Shown here: piece by piece, positions 1 through 9,250 of the stretch
Position numbering within the stretch: position 1 is the first letter of the stretch
How the letters are laid out: every line of letters begins with the position of its first letter
DNA from: Actinernus sp. WN-2022
Lineage: Eukaryota; Cnidaria; Anthozoa; Actiniaria; Actinernidae
Direction: 5' to 3'
DNA length: 64,000 bases
Assembly: GCA_030867875.1 (NCBI GenBank)
Contig: JAOWCC010000309.1
Span: 25,004 to 89,003 of the forward strand
The notes under the pieces: generated by a model
Databases searched by the model: none
What the model was told of the DNA's origin: nothing
The model's input: the letters and a program-made list of their open reading frames with translations, nothing else
Translations under genes and position numbers: made by a program

Positions 1-296
1 GATGGTAAACATTGTAGATTTCCTATTGTTAACGGCAAGAAGAGGCGTGGGAATAGACTTTTTTTAGACTTTAGCTTTATTTGCACATTTCTTAAAGTTA
101 CAAATGACATTTCTAAAAGATGACTATATATGTAAAAAAGAAAAGAAATTACAAGTACAGATAACTTTAGAAGAAAAAATGAGATTGTGCACAGTGGTTA
201 AAGTAACACAGAGCTTTCGAGTTAACCACTGCCTATCCTAAAATTGACAAGTACAGTTCATGCGATAATATACATAAGAAAATAGATCAAATAAAG

Positions 297-1286
297 CTAA
301 AACAGATTTAACTTACATGGACAGAAAGAGAAAAAACATAGAAACAAAAGCTCTATCAAGGAAGAATATATTTGATTGTCTACGAGGTATTGTTTATATC
401 GTTTTTTGAATGTTATATATGGTAAGCATTTTAAGTCGAGAGGAATTGACTCCCAAATTACAGGTGCAGAAAATTTGAAAGTAAATTTGCCGTAATTCGT
501 TCTAACCTTTGGTTTATAAAAGTTTAATTTGGCAGCATACCTAGTGTTATGTGTATGAACGTCGGAGACTGGTACAAGGATACCGGAGAAGATTGATGGA
601 ATATTTTCTTTATCATGTTTTATTTTATGAGTAAAGCTAGCAATTTTTATTTTAAAAATATTATCAAGATTTAAAATTCCTAGAAGCTTATAGTATGGCA
701 AGGTAGTTTCTCTACTATGAGCAAAAAACAAACTTCTAATACATTTATTTTGTTTTGTACGAATTTTTGTAAGTTTAGTTTTGTAGGTATTCCCCCAGCT
801 CATAAGACCATAATGTAGGTATGGATATATAAGAGTGTAATATAGGTATTGTAACATTTTTAAATTCAAGCAGTATCTTAATTTATTTAGTATTCCCATA
901 TTTTTGGCTATTTTATTATTGATATGTTTTATCTGAGGTACCCAAGTAAGATGTTCATCTATATATATATATACCCAAATACTTAATGTACTTTTCTGTT
1001 CTATATTGTTGATATTAATCTGAACCTTTTTCCTTGGGGATTTAATCAGCATAAAGTTGTTTTTTAAAAAGTTAATTGATAATTTGTTAATAGAGCAATA
1101 CGATAAGACATTACAAATTTCTATATTCATTACTGACTCAAGATCTTTTGCGTTATCACTGGTATAAAACATGTTAGTATCATCAGCAAATATTCTAAAA
1201 GAAAGCTTTTCTGAACAGTTAGGAAGGTCATTAATGTATAACAAGAATAAAAGTGGTCCTAGTGTAGAACATGAGGAACCCCACAT
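297..1286 (-). pseudogene. LINE reverse transcriptase, C-terminal palm and thumb
   Basis: This frame continues the previous one with a shift and a small internal loss at about 1287-1323. The motif normally read as GVPQGS-xLGP is split, and reading restarts at LGPLLFLLYINDLP. FADD (the metal-binding palm motif) follows about 25 residues later, then the region ending LPYYKLLGILNLDN and HNTRYAAKLN, usual for LINE thumb and C-terminal ends. Because the conserved turn before FADD is frame-disrupted, this copy should not make an active enzyme. Confidence 0.85.
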
Positions 1287-1323
1287 TGAATAGTTTGCAA
1301 ACTCGATTCAATGTTGGAAATTT

Positions 1324-2325
1324 TTAACTTTCAAACCACTGTAAAGGAAGTCCTCTAATGCCATAAGCATTTAATTTGGCAAGGAGTATGTTGTGGTTGA
1401 CTGTATCAAATGCTTTAGAGAAATCCAGAAATAAGCCACAAGTAATTTGGCCATTGTCAATTGCTGTTTTTAAGTTATCAGTTATTTCAAGAATTGCCTG
1501 CTCAGTGGAGTATCCCTTTCGAAATCCAAATTGGTATTCGAATAAGATATTATGTTTTTCTAGGAATATTATTATTTGATCGTAAACAATTATTTCTAAA
1601 ATTTTACTGAAGGAAGAAAGTGTTGCCACTGGTCTATAATTATTAGGATCAGTAGGTAAATCATTCTTATAAATAGGGGTTACTCTAGAGATCTTTAAAA
1701 TATCTGGTACTATTCCTGTATTAATTGATTCATTATAGATGTAAGTAAATGGTATTGATAAGGGTTCACTGACTAATCTGATTAATTTGTTTGGAATACC
1801 TATTGAAGCCTTACTATCATTCAGAGTGGAGAACATATTAGAGACTTTAGCTTGTGTGACAGTTGATAAATAAGAGCTAGCATTAGGTGTGTGGTTAATA
1901 TACTTTGTGGGCCTATCCTGGCCGCTAATATTGTTATGTCCATTATCAATAAGATTTGCCAAGTTTGGTCCTACGTTAATAAAATGGAGATTAAACTGTT
2001 CAGCAATATCCTTCTGATTAGTATACACCTTTTTATTTCTAATCAACCTAGTTGGGTATGACTGGCCTTTTGTTTTGCGTTTGATGAGTGTGCCAATCAG
2101 CTTCCATGTTGCCTTCAAATTATTCTGACACATAAGAAAATGATTACTATAATACTGGTTCTTAGTCTTATTTTTTAGTTTTGTAAGCATATTAGAGTAT
2201 TGCTTATATTTCCTTATGCTTTCAACATCTTTGGACTTAACGAAGTGAGTGTGATACATCTTTTGTTTTACTTTTATTGATTTAAGAATTCCATTTGTTA
2301 ACCAAGGTTTTGATAATTGCCTCAT
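1324..2325 (-). pseudogene. LINE reverse transcriptase, N-terminal and finger/palm part
   Basis: This open frame of 333 codons starts with MRQLSKPWLTNG, typical of the linker between endonuclease and reverse transcriptase. It then has the RT block NNYRPVATLSSFSKILE, the block FGFRKGYSTEQA, and FLDFSKAFDTVNH, which carries the first catalytic aspartate. It ends at WFES just before the block that should hold the GVPQGS motif. Upstream (2326-2530) the reading continues in broken frames. The family (RVT_1, RNA-directed DNA polymerase) is certain; the exact clade is not. Confidence 0.85.
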
Positions 2326-2835
2326 TTTACTATTGGATGCAATTTTTTTCGGGGCGTGCTTCTCTACAACTTCACTTATTGTGCTAATTACTTTAGTAGT
2401 TATATAGTTAAGATCATTATTTCATTAAGTAAAACACTCCAATCAATATTCTCCTTATTAAAATTGGAATAATATCTAAAATACGTCTTTTCTTTCTCTC
2501 TTTTAACTTTAGTTTCAATAATACAGAATGTGGGTAAATGGTCTGATAAGTCGACAGTTAAATAAACTTACTTCTTCGACGGTGATGTTGCTTTCCTTGA
2601 TGTTTGTCACAGCTGCTTTTAACGCTACTCACGCTCATGTTCACTCCAAAAACAGATGCCATCTTGAAACTGCAGACTCTAGACTGGGCGGTGTTTTAAT
2701 AGTATCAACAAGTCATTTGTGTGTGACGTCGACCTCGAAAAACCGGTTTTTAAACGGGTTATTAAACCGGTTTGTCATGTGACTTACCTCCAAAAAGCTG
2801 GAGCCGGCGAGATCTAAAGAACCGTTCGGATCGTG

Positions 2836-3016
2836 GCAGAGGTTCTTTTCTCCCTCGTTAGTGGAGAGAGGGTAAGAGAAAAGAACCTCTGCTAGCAGGG
2901 TTAGAACGAGCCCGATGCGCGAGCTATAGCGAGCGACGATTTAAACCAGAGAAGCGAAGGCGGGAAATGAAAATCTTGTTTTAAGAGAAGCGAAGGCGGG
3001 AAATGAAAATCTCGTT
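2836..3016. repeat. Hairpin plus adjacent short tandem duplication
   Basis: Arms at 2836-2852 and 2876-2892 pair perfectly over 17 bases (GCAGAGGTTCTTTTCTC) around a 23-base loop. Just downstream, a segment beginning AGAGAAGCGAAGGCGGG occurs twice in tandem, near 2951 and 2985. This is probably the end of a small mobile element; no flanking duplication was identified. Confidence 0.6.
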
Positions 3017-3413
3017 TTCAATGACTTTGAGAAAGTCCATAACTCTTGCAAGTTCACTGGTGAAGTCACTTGATACCATTGGACCCCTCAAGTTCAAGCG
3101 ATTTCTTTTATTTTAAAATAGTAATGATACTACTAATAATAATGATTAAAAAAACAATCACCATTTTTTTACCTCATACTGGCTACTTGCTGTAGACACC
3201 TTAAAGGGGCCGTCTCACCCACAGTGCTTAGCGCGCTTAGCGATGCCATCGAAATCCAGAGATTTATGGTAGTGGTTTTAATCTTCTCTACATCTCTGAC
3301 ATCCTTCCAGCTATCGTCAAAAAAATCATACTAGGTTGAACCTTTTTTATTGCTCTTCCTGTTATTTAAGTGTTTTAAATTATTTGGTCATGCAAATTTT
3401 AGTTTTATTTCAG

Positions 3414-3529
3414 GTGGCCGTAGTTCTCTGATGAATGCCAGTCTTGTTCGTCCTCAACGAAAGGAAACAATTGTCCGTTTGGGTCCACGATTTCCACCTA
3501 CAACATGGAGAAGCTATTCTGACCATTAA
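3414..3529 (+). CDS. Exon-like terminal reading inside the TTAA element
   Basis: A pyrimidine-rich stretch ending in CAG at 3411-3413 precedes an open reading of 38 codons, entered with two carried-over bases. It is rich in arginine (for example LVRPQRKETIVRLGPRFPP) and ends with TAA at 3527-3529. It could be the last exon of a transposon gene or a captured host exon. I do not recognise it, and no upstream exon was found, so it is a weak candidate. Confidence 0.3.
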
Positions 3530-3661
3530 TCTTTATATGTAAAGATATATTAGCGCTTAGTTCGAGTATCTACTATCTTTGAGCCGATTTGAGTTTTTGA
3601 ACACCGTGGCTGGCTAACGTGACCACAATTTGCAACAAAACTCCACTTGAAGAACAGTTAC

Positions 3662-4576
3662 TTAAAATCATTTTCAGGGCTTTGGCGTCACAGTTTAACT
3701 TGTGGAAACAGGTCTCTCTAGTTTCGAAAGGCCGAATTCGGACTTTTAGACAGTGATTTTGCCGAGATTTTCGGATTCACCGGGTTGATCATTTAAAGTT
3801 ATACTCGCACGAAATTTGACAAACAAAGCCGCCGAGACTACATGATAATAATTTCCTATTCAAGCGAGCTGTTATTCTTTCACTGAACATCTCTTGAACT
3901 GATTCTCTGGCACCAGCAACGAGATTGCCTGTTAGCAGATGATCTCTCTCTCTCTGCAGGAAAACATAAAACGGAGGGGAGAAACCTCTCATTTCATAAT
4001 TATTAGTATTCTCTGTTTATAGTACTGATGATAGGGTTCGAAAGCAACGGGTGAGCGGTAAATATTATAGTCAACAAAATATTATAGGCATCGAAACTCC
4101 GTTTGGTCGACCCGAAAAGAATTCAGCAATTTCCTAAAATCATTTTGAGGGCTTCGGCGTTTAACTTGTGGAAACAGGTCTCTCTCTCTGGTTTTGAAGG
4201 GTTTTCACACAGTGATTTGGCCGAGATTTTCGGATTTACCGGATCGATCAAAGTTTATACTCGCACGAAATTTGACAACAGAGCCGCCGCCGTGATAATA
4301 ATTTCCCATTGAAACGAGCTGTAATTCGTTCACTGTTCTTTCTTCAATCAATCAATAACCTTTATTTTAACACGATAATTATTAAAGCTTACAGCTTGTG
4401 GGCTCTCTGCTACTGCCAGCAACGAGATTGCCTGCTAGCACTGAGATCTCTCTCTCTCTGTCTGCAAGTAAAAATAAAACCGAGGAGAGAAACCCCAGAG
4501 ACCTCTCGCTTTCTATAAATTACCCGGAGAGTGTTCTCTGTTTATAGCAGCGACGGGTGAGCGGTAAATGTTATAG
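3662..4576. repeat. Diverged tandem duplication inside the TTAA element
   Basis: The block 3662-4070 recurs at 4133-4576 in the same orientation. Shared landmarks are TTAACTTGTGGAAACAGG, GCCGAGATTTTCGGATT, TATACTCGCACGAAATTTGA, CAGCAACGAGATTGCCTG, a run of TCTCTC, and a GGGTGAGCGGTAAAT terminus. Small insertions and deletions separate the copies. Short frames in the two copies are similar but not conserved as protein, so I read this as non-coding duplication. Confidence 0.75.
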
Positions 4577-4988
4577 TACAGCCAAGTACTGCTGCATAAC
4601 ACTTTGTTGACTTCACATTCAACTTGTAATGTACTATTAGTTTCATCAAGGTCATCCATGTTCAAATCAAAATTATCATGTCACCAACATAAAGAATATA
4701 CGCTTAGTTCGTGAGGTTCTCGCCGTGAACAAGGGGTCAAAGTCCCGGATATAAACAATAACAAAAGCACGCTAAGCACTGTGAGACGGCGCCTTTAATA
4801 CAGTACATAGACAGGATCGGGACTCATTTAAAAGAATCGGCCCAAAGAGTCAGTGCTTGGTAGATAATTTTGTAGGTGTGAAAAACAATGGCCAATAGTT
4901 TTGCACAATTCGGCCTCACGCAAACCAGTCTTAAGCGACTTTTCTCTTTTGGCAAATATACTGTTGTGACTTGTCCGAATCGCAATAC

Positions 4989-5099
4989 CTGGAATACAGC
5001 GTGTGACCGCGAGGACTGGGCATTAGCGTCTGTTGGGTGTTGTGTTCTATTGTGGTTTCCAAACTCCAACATTCCGAGCAGCTCTTCTGCAGTTCGTGG
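4989..5099 (-). CDS. KIF18A: Kinesin-8 motor, exon 3 (switch I)
   Basis: This exon of 111 bases (37 codons, phase 0 at both ends) follows an AG acceptor at 5100-5101 and precedes a GT donor at 4987-4988. It starts [15 protein letters not shown] and continues [20 protein letters not shown]. The NxxSSRSH signature is kinesin switch I, which senses the gamma phosphate of ATP. The [11 protein letters not shown] wording is the KIF18 form, not the KIF19 form. It joins exon 2 in frame. The next exon, which should carry the switch II DLAGSE motif, is not in this window. Confidence 0.9.
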
Positions 5100-5832
5100 C
5101 TGACATTTAAAACAACAAATGGACAGAATTTCATGGTTAGCATCAAACTAAACGTAACTTCTTGAATTATTCCTTGACCAAGTAATTATCGTTTAGCTTC
5201 CATGTACCCCTCTCCACCCCCCCCCCCCCCCCTCCATTAAAAATCAGAATGGATCAGCGTTTCCGCGTGACCACTTTCGATTCCACTCCTTCCATTCAAT
5301 ACGAACTACTGTAATGCAGGGAACCAACGGTCGATACGAAATACAAGTACCGGATCACCTTGGATGGGATGTAATCAGAAAAAAAACATATATATTTCCC
5401 AAACCGTATAGCGATACTTACTGTGACGTCACACAGGCCAGTCACGCCACATTTGTTGCTTTCTGTGGTTGGCAGAAACGAAGCGTGAACCCAGTCAGAT
5501 GCTTATAAAATATCACAGGTCGGTGCTTATTCATCGCCAAATTACTTTCTTGTTCTTCCAAAATGCAAGCAAGCCCTTTCGTCGAAGCTTATATGCTCTT
5601 AACTTATAAGTCTTATAAAGGAATTAAGATTTGGAATCAGAATTGAGACTTTAGATGTATTTTGTGAGGCCTAAATCGCTAGTTCCCATACAAGTCATAC
5701 AAACACATGTTTTTTTTTGCCAACCACATTATATATGCAAATATATAAATGACGTCAGTGTTTACAAACAGTAAGTATCGCTATAGTCAACCTTGCATCT
5801 TATTCTTTAAATACTGTCAAGAGTCTCCCAAG
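5100..5832 (+). promoter_or_regulatory. Upstream region of the Mab-21-like gene, shared with a small inverted-repeat element
   Basis: The 730 bases between kinesin exon 3 and the Mab-21-like start codon contain a C-run at 5218-5232, a TATA-like AT-rich patch near 5735-5748, and GACGTCA (CRE-like half or full sites) near 5424 and 5750. A degenerate inverted-repeat element spans 5407-5785. No transcription start can be set from sequence alone. Confidence 0.4.
5407..5785. mobile_element. Small inverted-repeat element (MITE-like) over the Mab-21-like promoter
   Basis: The left end reads TATAGCGATACTTACTG and the right end is its reverse complement, ending at 5785. A second inverted pair, TGTGGTTGGCA, sits about 39 bases inside each end at matching spacing, and both arms hold GACGTCA. 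No target duplication is clear. The right arm includes the upstream ATG at 5749, which argues that the codons before 5833 are not original coding sequence. Confidence 0.55.
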
Positions 5833-7896
5833 ATGGCGGCGAAGCATTTGGAAGACGAGGAAGGATGGAAATCAGAACATTATCCTCTTGCCACAAACAC
5901 ATTCATCAGCTCCGTCATGGGCCTTAGATGCAGTAATCGGTATTCACGAATATGCATGGGGAATATCCTTGAGTACCTTGGTAACTTTATCACGCAAAAC
6001 GAAACGAAACATAGTTTTATGCTGAGCGGAAGTAACGGCGAAGGTGTTGTGATATCGAATGATATGGACTATATGCTTGTTGATGGACATATCGAAGTCA
6101 GCGAAGGTCCGAGAACAGGGATTACTGCAGTCACTGAAGAAAATACGCATGCTGGTTATGCAACATTGCTAGTAAGCAATACTGATGCATTTCCTTATAA
6201 GGAATGTATCGCAATGGTACATGGGAAGTCATGTTTACTAAGTGCATTGTATGTTCAAAGGGCATTGAAGCAAGTAACAGAAGTCAGTGATGCTGAAGGG
6301 TTCCATGGACCTGCAGTTCTTCGATCTCGTGCTTCTGAACTTCATGTGCCAAGTGACTATGTCTATACACTTGCATGCCCCGTGTGGCCAGCAAAGGTGC
6401 AACAGCGGTTCAAAAATAGCAACCAGAAATGGCCAGCTAAAGATTTGCTCTCACAACTTGAACACAGTGGTTGCCACTATGTGCCGACCGGATACCCTTT
6501 AAGTTCAAATAAGGATGCTGAATGGCGAGTGTCTTTTTCCCTTGCAGAGAAAATCCTAGTGAAAAGCTTTAACCTAACACAGTACCATAGTTACAATTTC
6601 CTAAAACTGATGGGTGCTAAATTACAAACAAATACAGAACCCAAAGTCCTTTGTTCATACTATCTCAAGACAGCTCTGTTTTGGGCAATCGACGAAGAAC
6701 CAGAGGATATCTGGGTTGAGAGTCGATTCCTTACATGCCTTACTTTAATCCTTGATAGAGTGATTACATTCCTAAAGCAGCACAATTTGCCAAATTATTT
6801 CCTTCCAGAAAACAATATGATTGATTATATTCCCTACGAAAGATGTCGCAAAGTTTCAGAAGAGTTGCAAAGCATACAAACTGGACTTTTGTATCATGTA
6901 TTCTGTATTGTCTCTCTTGGTTTTCCAATGAAAGAGGAATGTCATGTTTTTGCAGAAACATTTTCCTTGGGCAACATTGACCTACAACTTGCAAACGAAG
7001 AAGATAGACAGGATCTTTACAAACAACTTGTTGATACATTAAATTCTAAAGAATCCAGTGAGCTTGAAGAAATCATGGAAAGTGCCACAAACTTGATCAA
7101 CAATGTGAGTGGAATTTACTGCCACAAACACAGAAAAGATGTCAGGAATGATCTGCAGAATTTTCTGGATCCACTACTTCTTGACTTTATTCCTGGAATT
7201 CACAGATTTGACGTAGTGAAGCAAGCTCTCGTGTCAGCCATTGAGAACATCCACAGCATCATTGAAAGACCAAATTATGCCTTGTGCTACCAGAAAGTAC
7301 TTCACAGAACACTTGGTAATATTTGCCATGTCCAAGCATTTACTAGCAATGATAGTCAAGAAAAGGAGAAATTAACCAAAGAAGCAGAGTTTTACTATTC
7401 TGAGGGAATAATGCTAGTTTTTCCAGATGGATTTGATGACCAAAAGTTCTCAGGTCATGTGCATTTGGCCCAGTTTTATTACATGAATGGTAAGCTTGAA
7501 AAAACAGCTACTGAAATGAAAAAAATTGAGAGTTTGATTTATGATGATAATTTTGCTCACAAGATTAGTGACTTGTGTGTTTGCACAGAGATATGTACAC
7601 CTCTTCACCTCAAAGTTCTTCAGCATGACAAAGGACTTTATGACTATTTCAGTCAATTACATCCAAGAGCTTCTAAATTCATGAACTCAGTAGCACTGGC
7701 CCATTTTCTAATAATTAGGACTCTTGTGCAGGAAGGGAAACAACTGTGTGAAGATAAAGACAGTAAGATGGCACTTGTAAGCAAATTCAGAGCATTTTGC
7801 AACTCCTTTTCCAAAGAGCGGTCGTTTGCGTTTATTGACAAAATTGCCAAGGATTCAACAGAGCTTCTGCTACAAATTGTGCTGGAAGAATTTTGA
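5833..7896 (+). CDS. Mab-21 domain protein, cGAS-like nucleotidyltransferase (intronless)
   Basis: An intact reading frame of 687 codons from 5833. An in-frame ATG lies 84 bases upstream at 5749, but the ATG at 5833 has a far better context (AAGATGGCGG), so I chose it. Numbering from 5749, residues 94-107 hold GS followed ten residues later by DMD, the nucleotidyltransferase motif with the first two metal-binding acids. D203, in SDYVYTLACPVWP, fits the third. The Mab-21 helical half is clear: GCHYVPTGYP, EWRVSFSLAEKIL (259-271), CSYYLKTALFWAIDEEP (302-318) and YFLPENN (about 348). Residues 370-715 are helical with a TPR-like stretch and no recognised catalytic domain. I found no H-x5-CC-x6-C zinc thumb as in vertebrate cGAS. 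Known relatives are the innate-immune cGLR enzymes and non-catalytic Mab-21 proteins; activity here is inferred. The gene lies antisense in an intron of the kinesin-8 gene. Confidence 0.9.
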   Translation: MAAKHLEDEEGWKSEHYPLATNTFISSVMGLRCSNRYSRICMGNILEYLGNFITQNETKHSFMLSGSNGEGVVISNDMDYMLVDGHIEVSEGPRTGITAVTEENTHAGYATLLVSNTDAFPYKECIAMVHGKSCLLSALYVQRALKQVTEVSDAEGFHGPAVLRSRASELHVPSDYVYTLACPVWPAKVQQRFKNSNQKWPAKDLLSQLEHSGCHYVPTGYPLSSNKDAEWRVSFSLAEKILVKSFNLTQYHSYNFLKLMGAKLQTNTEPKVLCSYYLKTALFWAIDEEPEDIWVESRFLTCLTLILDRVITFLKQHNLPNYFLPENNMIDYIPYERCRKVSEELQSIQTGLLYHVFCIVSLGFPMKEECHVFAETFSLGNIDLQLANEEDRQDLYKQLVDTLNSKESSELEEIMESATNLINNVSGIYCHKHRKDVRNDLQNFLDPLLLDFIPGIHRFDVVKQALVSAIENIHSIIERPNYALCYQKVLHRTLGNICHVQAFTSNDSQEKEKLTKEAEFYYSEGIMLVFPDGFDDQKFSGHVHLAQFYYMNGKLEKTATEMKKIESLIYDDNFAHKISDLCVCTEICTPLHLKVLQHDKGLYDYFSQLHPRASKFMNSVALAHFLIIRTLVQEGKQLCEDKDSKMALVSKFRAFCNSFSKERSFAFIDKIAKDSTELLLQIVLEEF

Positions 7897-8520
7897 TTTA
7901 CGAAGAGACTATTAATTCCCACCAGATTTAATACTGTTTTAGGGTGCATTTTAGGGGACTTATTCCAGCTATTCTGAAATTAGAATACCTCGATATCCTG
8001 TACATATTTCTCTTCCGAAATGTGGAAGGTATTAATTGTCACTACTTTTAGTAAGTCCCTTAGGAATTATTTTTAGAATTTGATATGCAAACAAGATTGG
8101 TTTCCGGAATATATGTCACAAATAATGTGCTCTAAGTCTTGTCACGATCACTAATAATATACAGTAATGTTTGAGGTTTGTTCACTTTCTAGATATTGAA
8201 GTAGCTACAAAATGTAGTATTAACATACTTTAACATCACTTCATAACAAGCCATGGCATATGCCAGTGACTATTGAACAAAAAACTCTCACAATCTGATT
8301 GGTTACTCTTAATATTTCATGTTGATTATATATCTAGCAATAAACTGTGGCTCAAGGTTCCCATTGGCCTGGAAGTTCAAGGAGTAAGCTCAGAATTAAT
8401 TATAAAGTCAATAGAAACCATTGCTAGGGCAAATACTAATTACTTTTTTAACATAAACAAGCCACTGACTACTTATGCATGAACTCTCAAATTGATGCAT
8501 ACATGTAGCTACTGAACTGC
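7897..8520 (+). other. 3' flank of the Mab-21-like gene
   Basis: AT-rich non-coding sequence after the TGA stop. A canonical AATAAA occurs at 8339-8344 and could end the transcript; no A-tract follows that would mark a recent retrocopy. No other feature is supported here. Confidence 0.4.
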
Positions 8521-8645
8521 TGACTATATTGATTGTTATAGTTCATCACAAAATTTTGGTGTGCGCTCATTGGCTAACACCAATCATGTGATGTGATAGT
8601 TGTTATCTGCAGATGCAAACTATCAGGCAATAGTGCCCCCCTGAG
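8520..8645. repeat. Interspersed repeat, inverted relative to 21180-21370
   Basis: Landmarks TATAGTTCATCACAAAATTT and GCTCATTGGCTAA are the reverse complements of sequences at 21250-21370, and both copies contain TGATAGTTGT-like pieces. Two copies of one dispersed family in opposite orientation, 12.7 kb apart. Confidence 0.6.
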
Positions 8646-8822
8646 AGAGGAAGAACAGGCTAGCAGGAGAAAATGCCGTTTTGCCGTTTTAGTGAAAAAG
8701 GTTGACAAGTGGCATTTTTGCAAATACCAGCCTTACCGGTATATTTTGGCTACTTTTGAATAAAGAAATTGAAGAAAAATGCAGACTTTTTCAACAAAAA
8801 CTAAAGAATTTGAGTCTTTCTT

Positions 8823-8924
8823 CGGGGAGCACATAAATTTATGCTTTCCTTTGCCGTCTGGGAAGCCATAAATTTATGCTTTCCTTCATCAGTGTGGGAA
8901 TCCATAAATTTATGCCTTCCTCGG
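8823..8924. repeat. Three-copy tandem repeat with palindromic core
   Basis: The self-complementary word CATAAATTTATG occurs at 8832, 8867 and 8903, each followed by CTTTCC or CCTTCC. The period is 35-36 bases. Each core can fold on itself, so the array may form cruciforms. Confidence 0.7.
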
Positions 8925-9168
8925 TAATAGGTCAATTTTAATAATCATATAATTTGTTACAATTTTCAACTTCTTACCTGAAAACATACTTTAAAAAAAT
9001 ATCAAACTAGTAAGAATAAAGGGAACCAACTTGAAGAATATTGTGATCTGGAAGGACTTTTTGGTAAATGGCAAAATGGCACTTTTACCTGCTAGGCTGT
9101 TAAGACAATTTTGTGATGAACAATGACGACAAATAGAGTGTGTTTGTCTTCAGTTGGAACTCCCCTTG

Positions 9169-9250
9169 AAAATTTGATGTTCTTAACACTAGCATATAAG
9201 CCCTCGAACTGTGTTCTTGGGCTTATATTTGTTTTAAGAACATCAAATTT
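9169..9250. repeat. Long imperfect hairpin
   Basis: Arms 9169-9203 and 9219-9250 pair (AAATTTGATGTTCTTA with its complement, then ATATAAGCCC with GGGCTTATAT) around a loop of about 15 bases. The form suggests a tiny foldback element; no coding potential. Confidence 0.6.

Larger units (their letters stand above)
60..2560 (-). mobile_element. Decayed non-LTR retrotransposon (LINE), 5'-truncated
   Basis: A minus-strand LINE of the jockey/CR1-like kind. Near 2555-2525 the reading begins with the SDHLP motif that ends an APE-type endonuclease, so most of the endonuclease is missing. A linker and reverse transcriptase follow, with the FADD active site at about 1170-1190, then the thumb. The two large open frames are out of register. 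The 3' end lies somewhere in the first 100 bases; I could not fix it or find a target duplication. It occupies the region where downstream kinesin exons might be expected, so it is probably intronic. Confidence 0.85.
3205..4794. mobile_element. TTAA-flanked element with GC-rich terminal inverted repeats (piggyBac-like, non-autonomous)
   Basis: The left end reads TTAA then AGGGGCCGTCTCAC, followed by a run ending CAGTGCTTAGCG. The right end is its reverse complement followed by TTAA (3201-3204 and 4795-4798). TTAA target duplication is the hallmark of the piggyBac superfamily, so assignment rests on that feature alone. No transposase is visible. The interior holds two diverged tandem copies of a roughly 410-445 bp block and one exon-like reading on the plus strand. 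Confidence 0.7.

Noticed and set aside
5749..5832. Upstream in-frame ATG for the Mab-21-like protein
   Set aside because: It lies in the arm of an inverted-repeat element and has a weaker context than the ATG at 5833. Codons between are untypical for the family.
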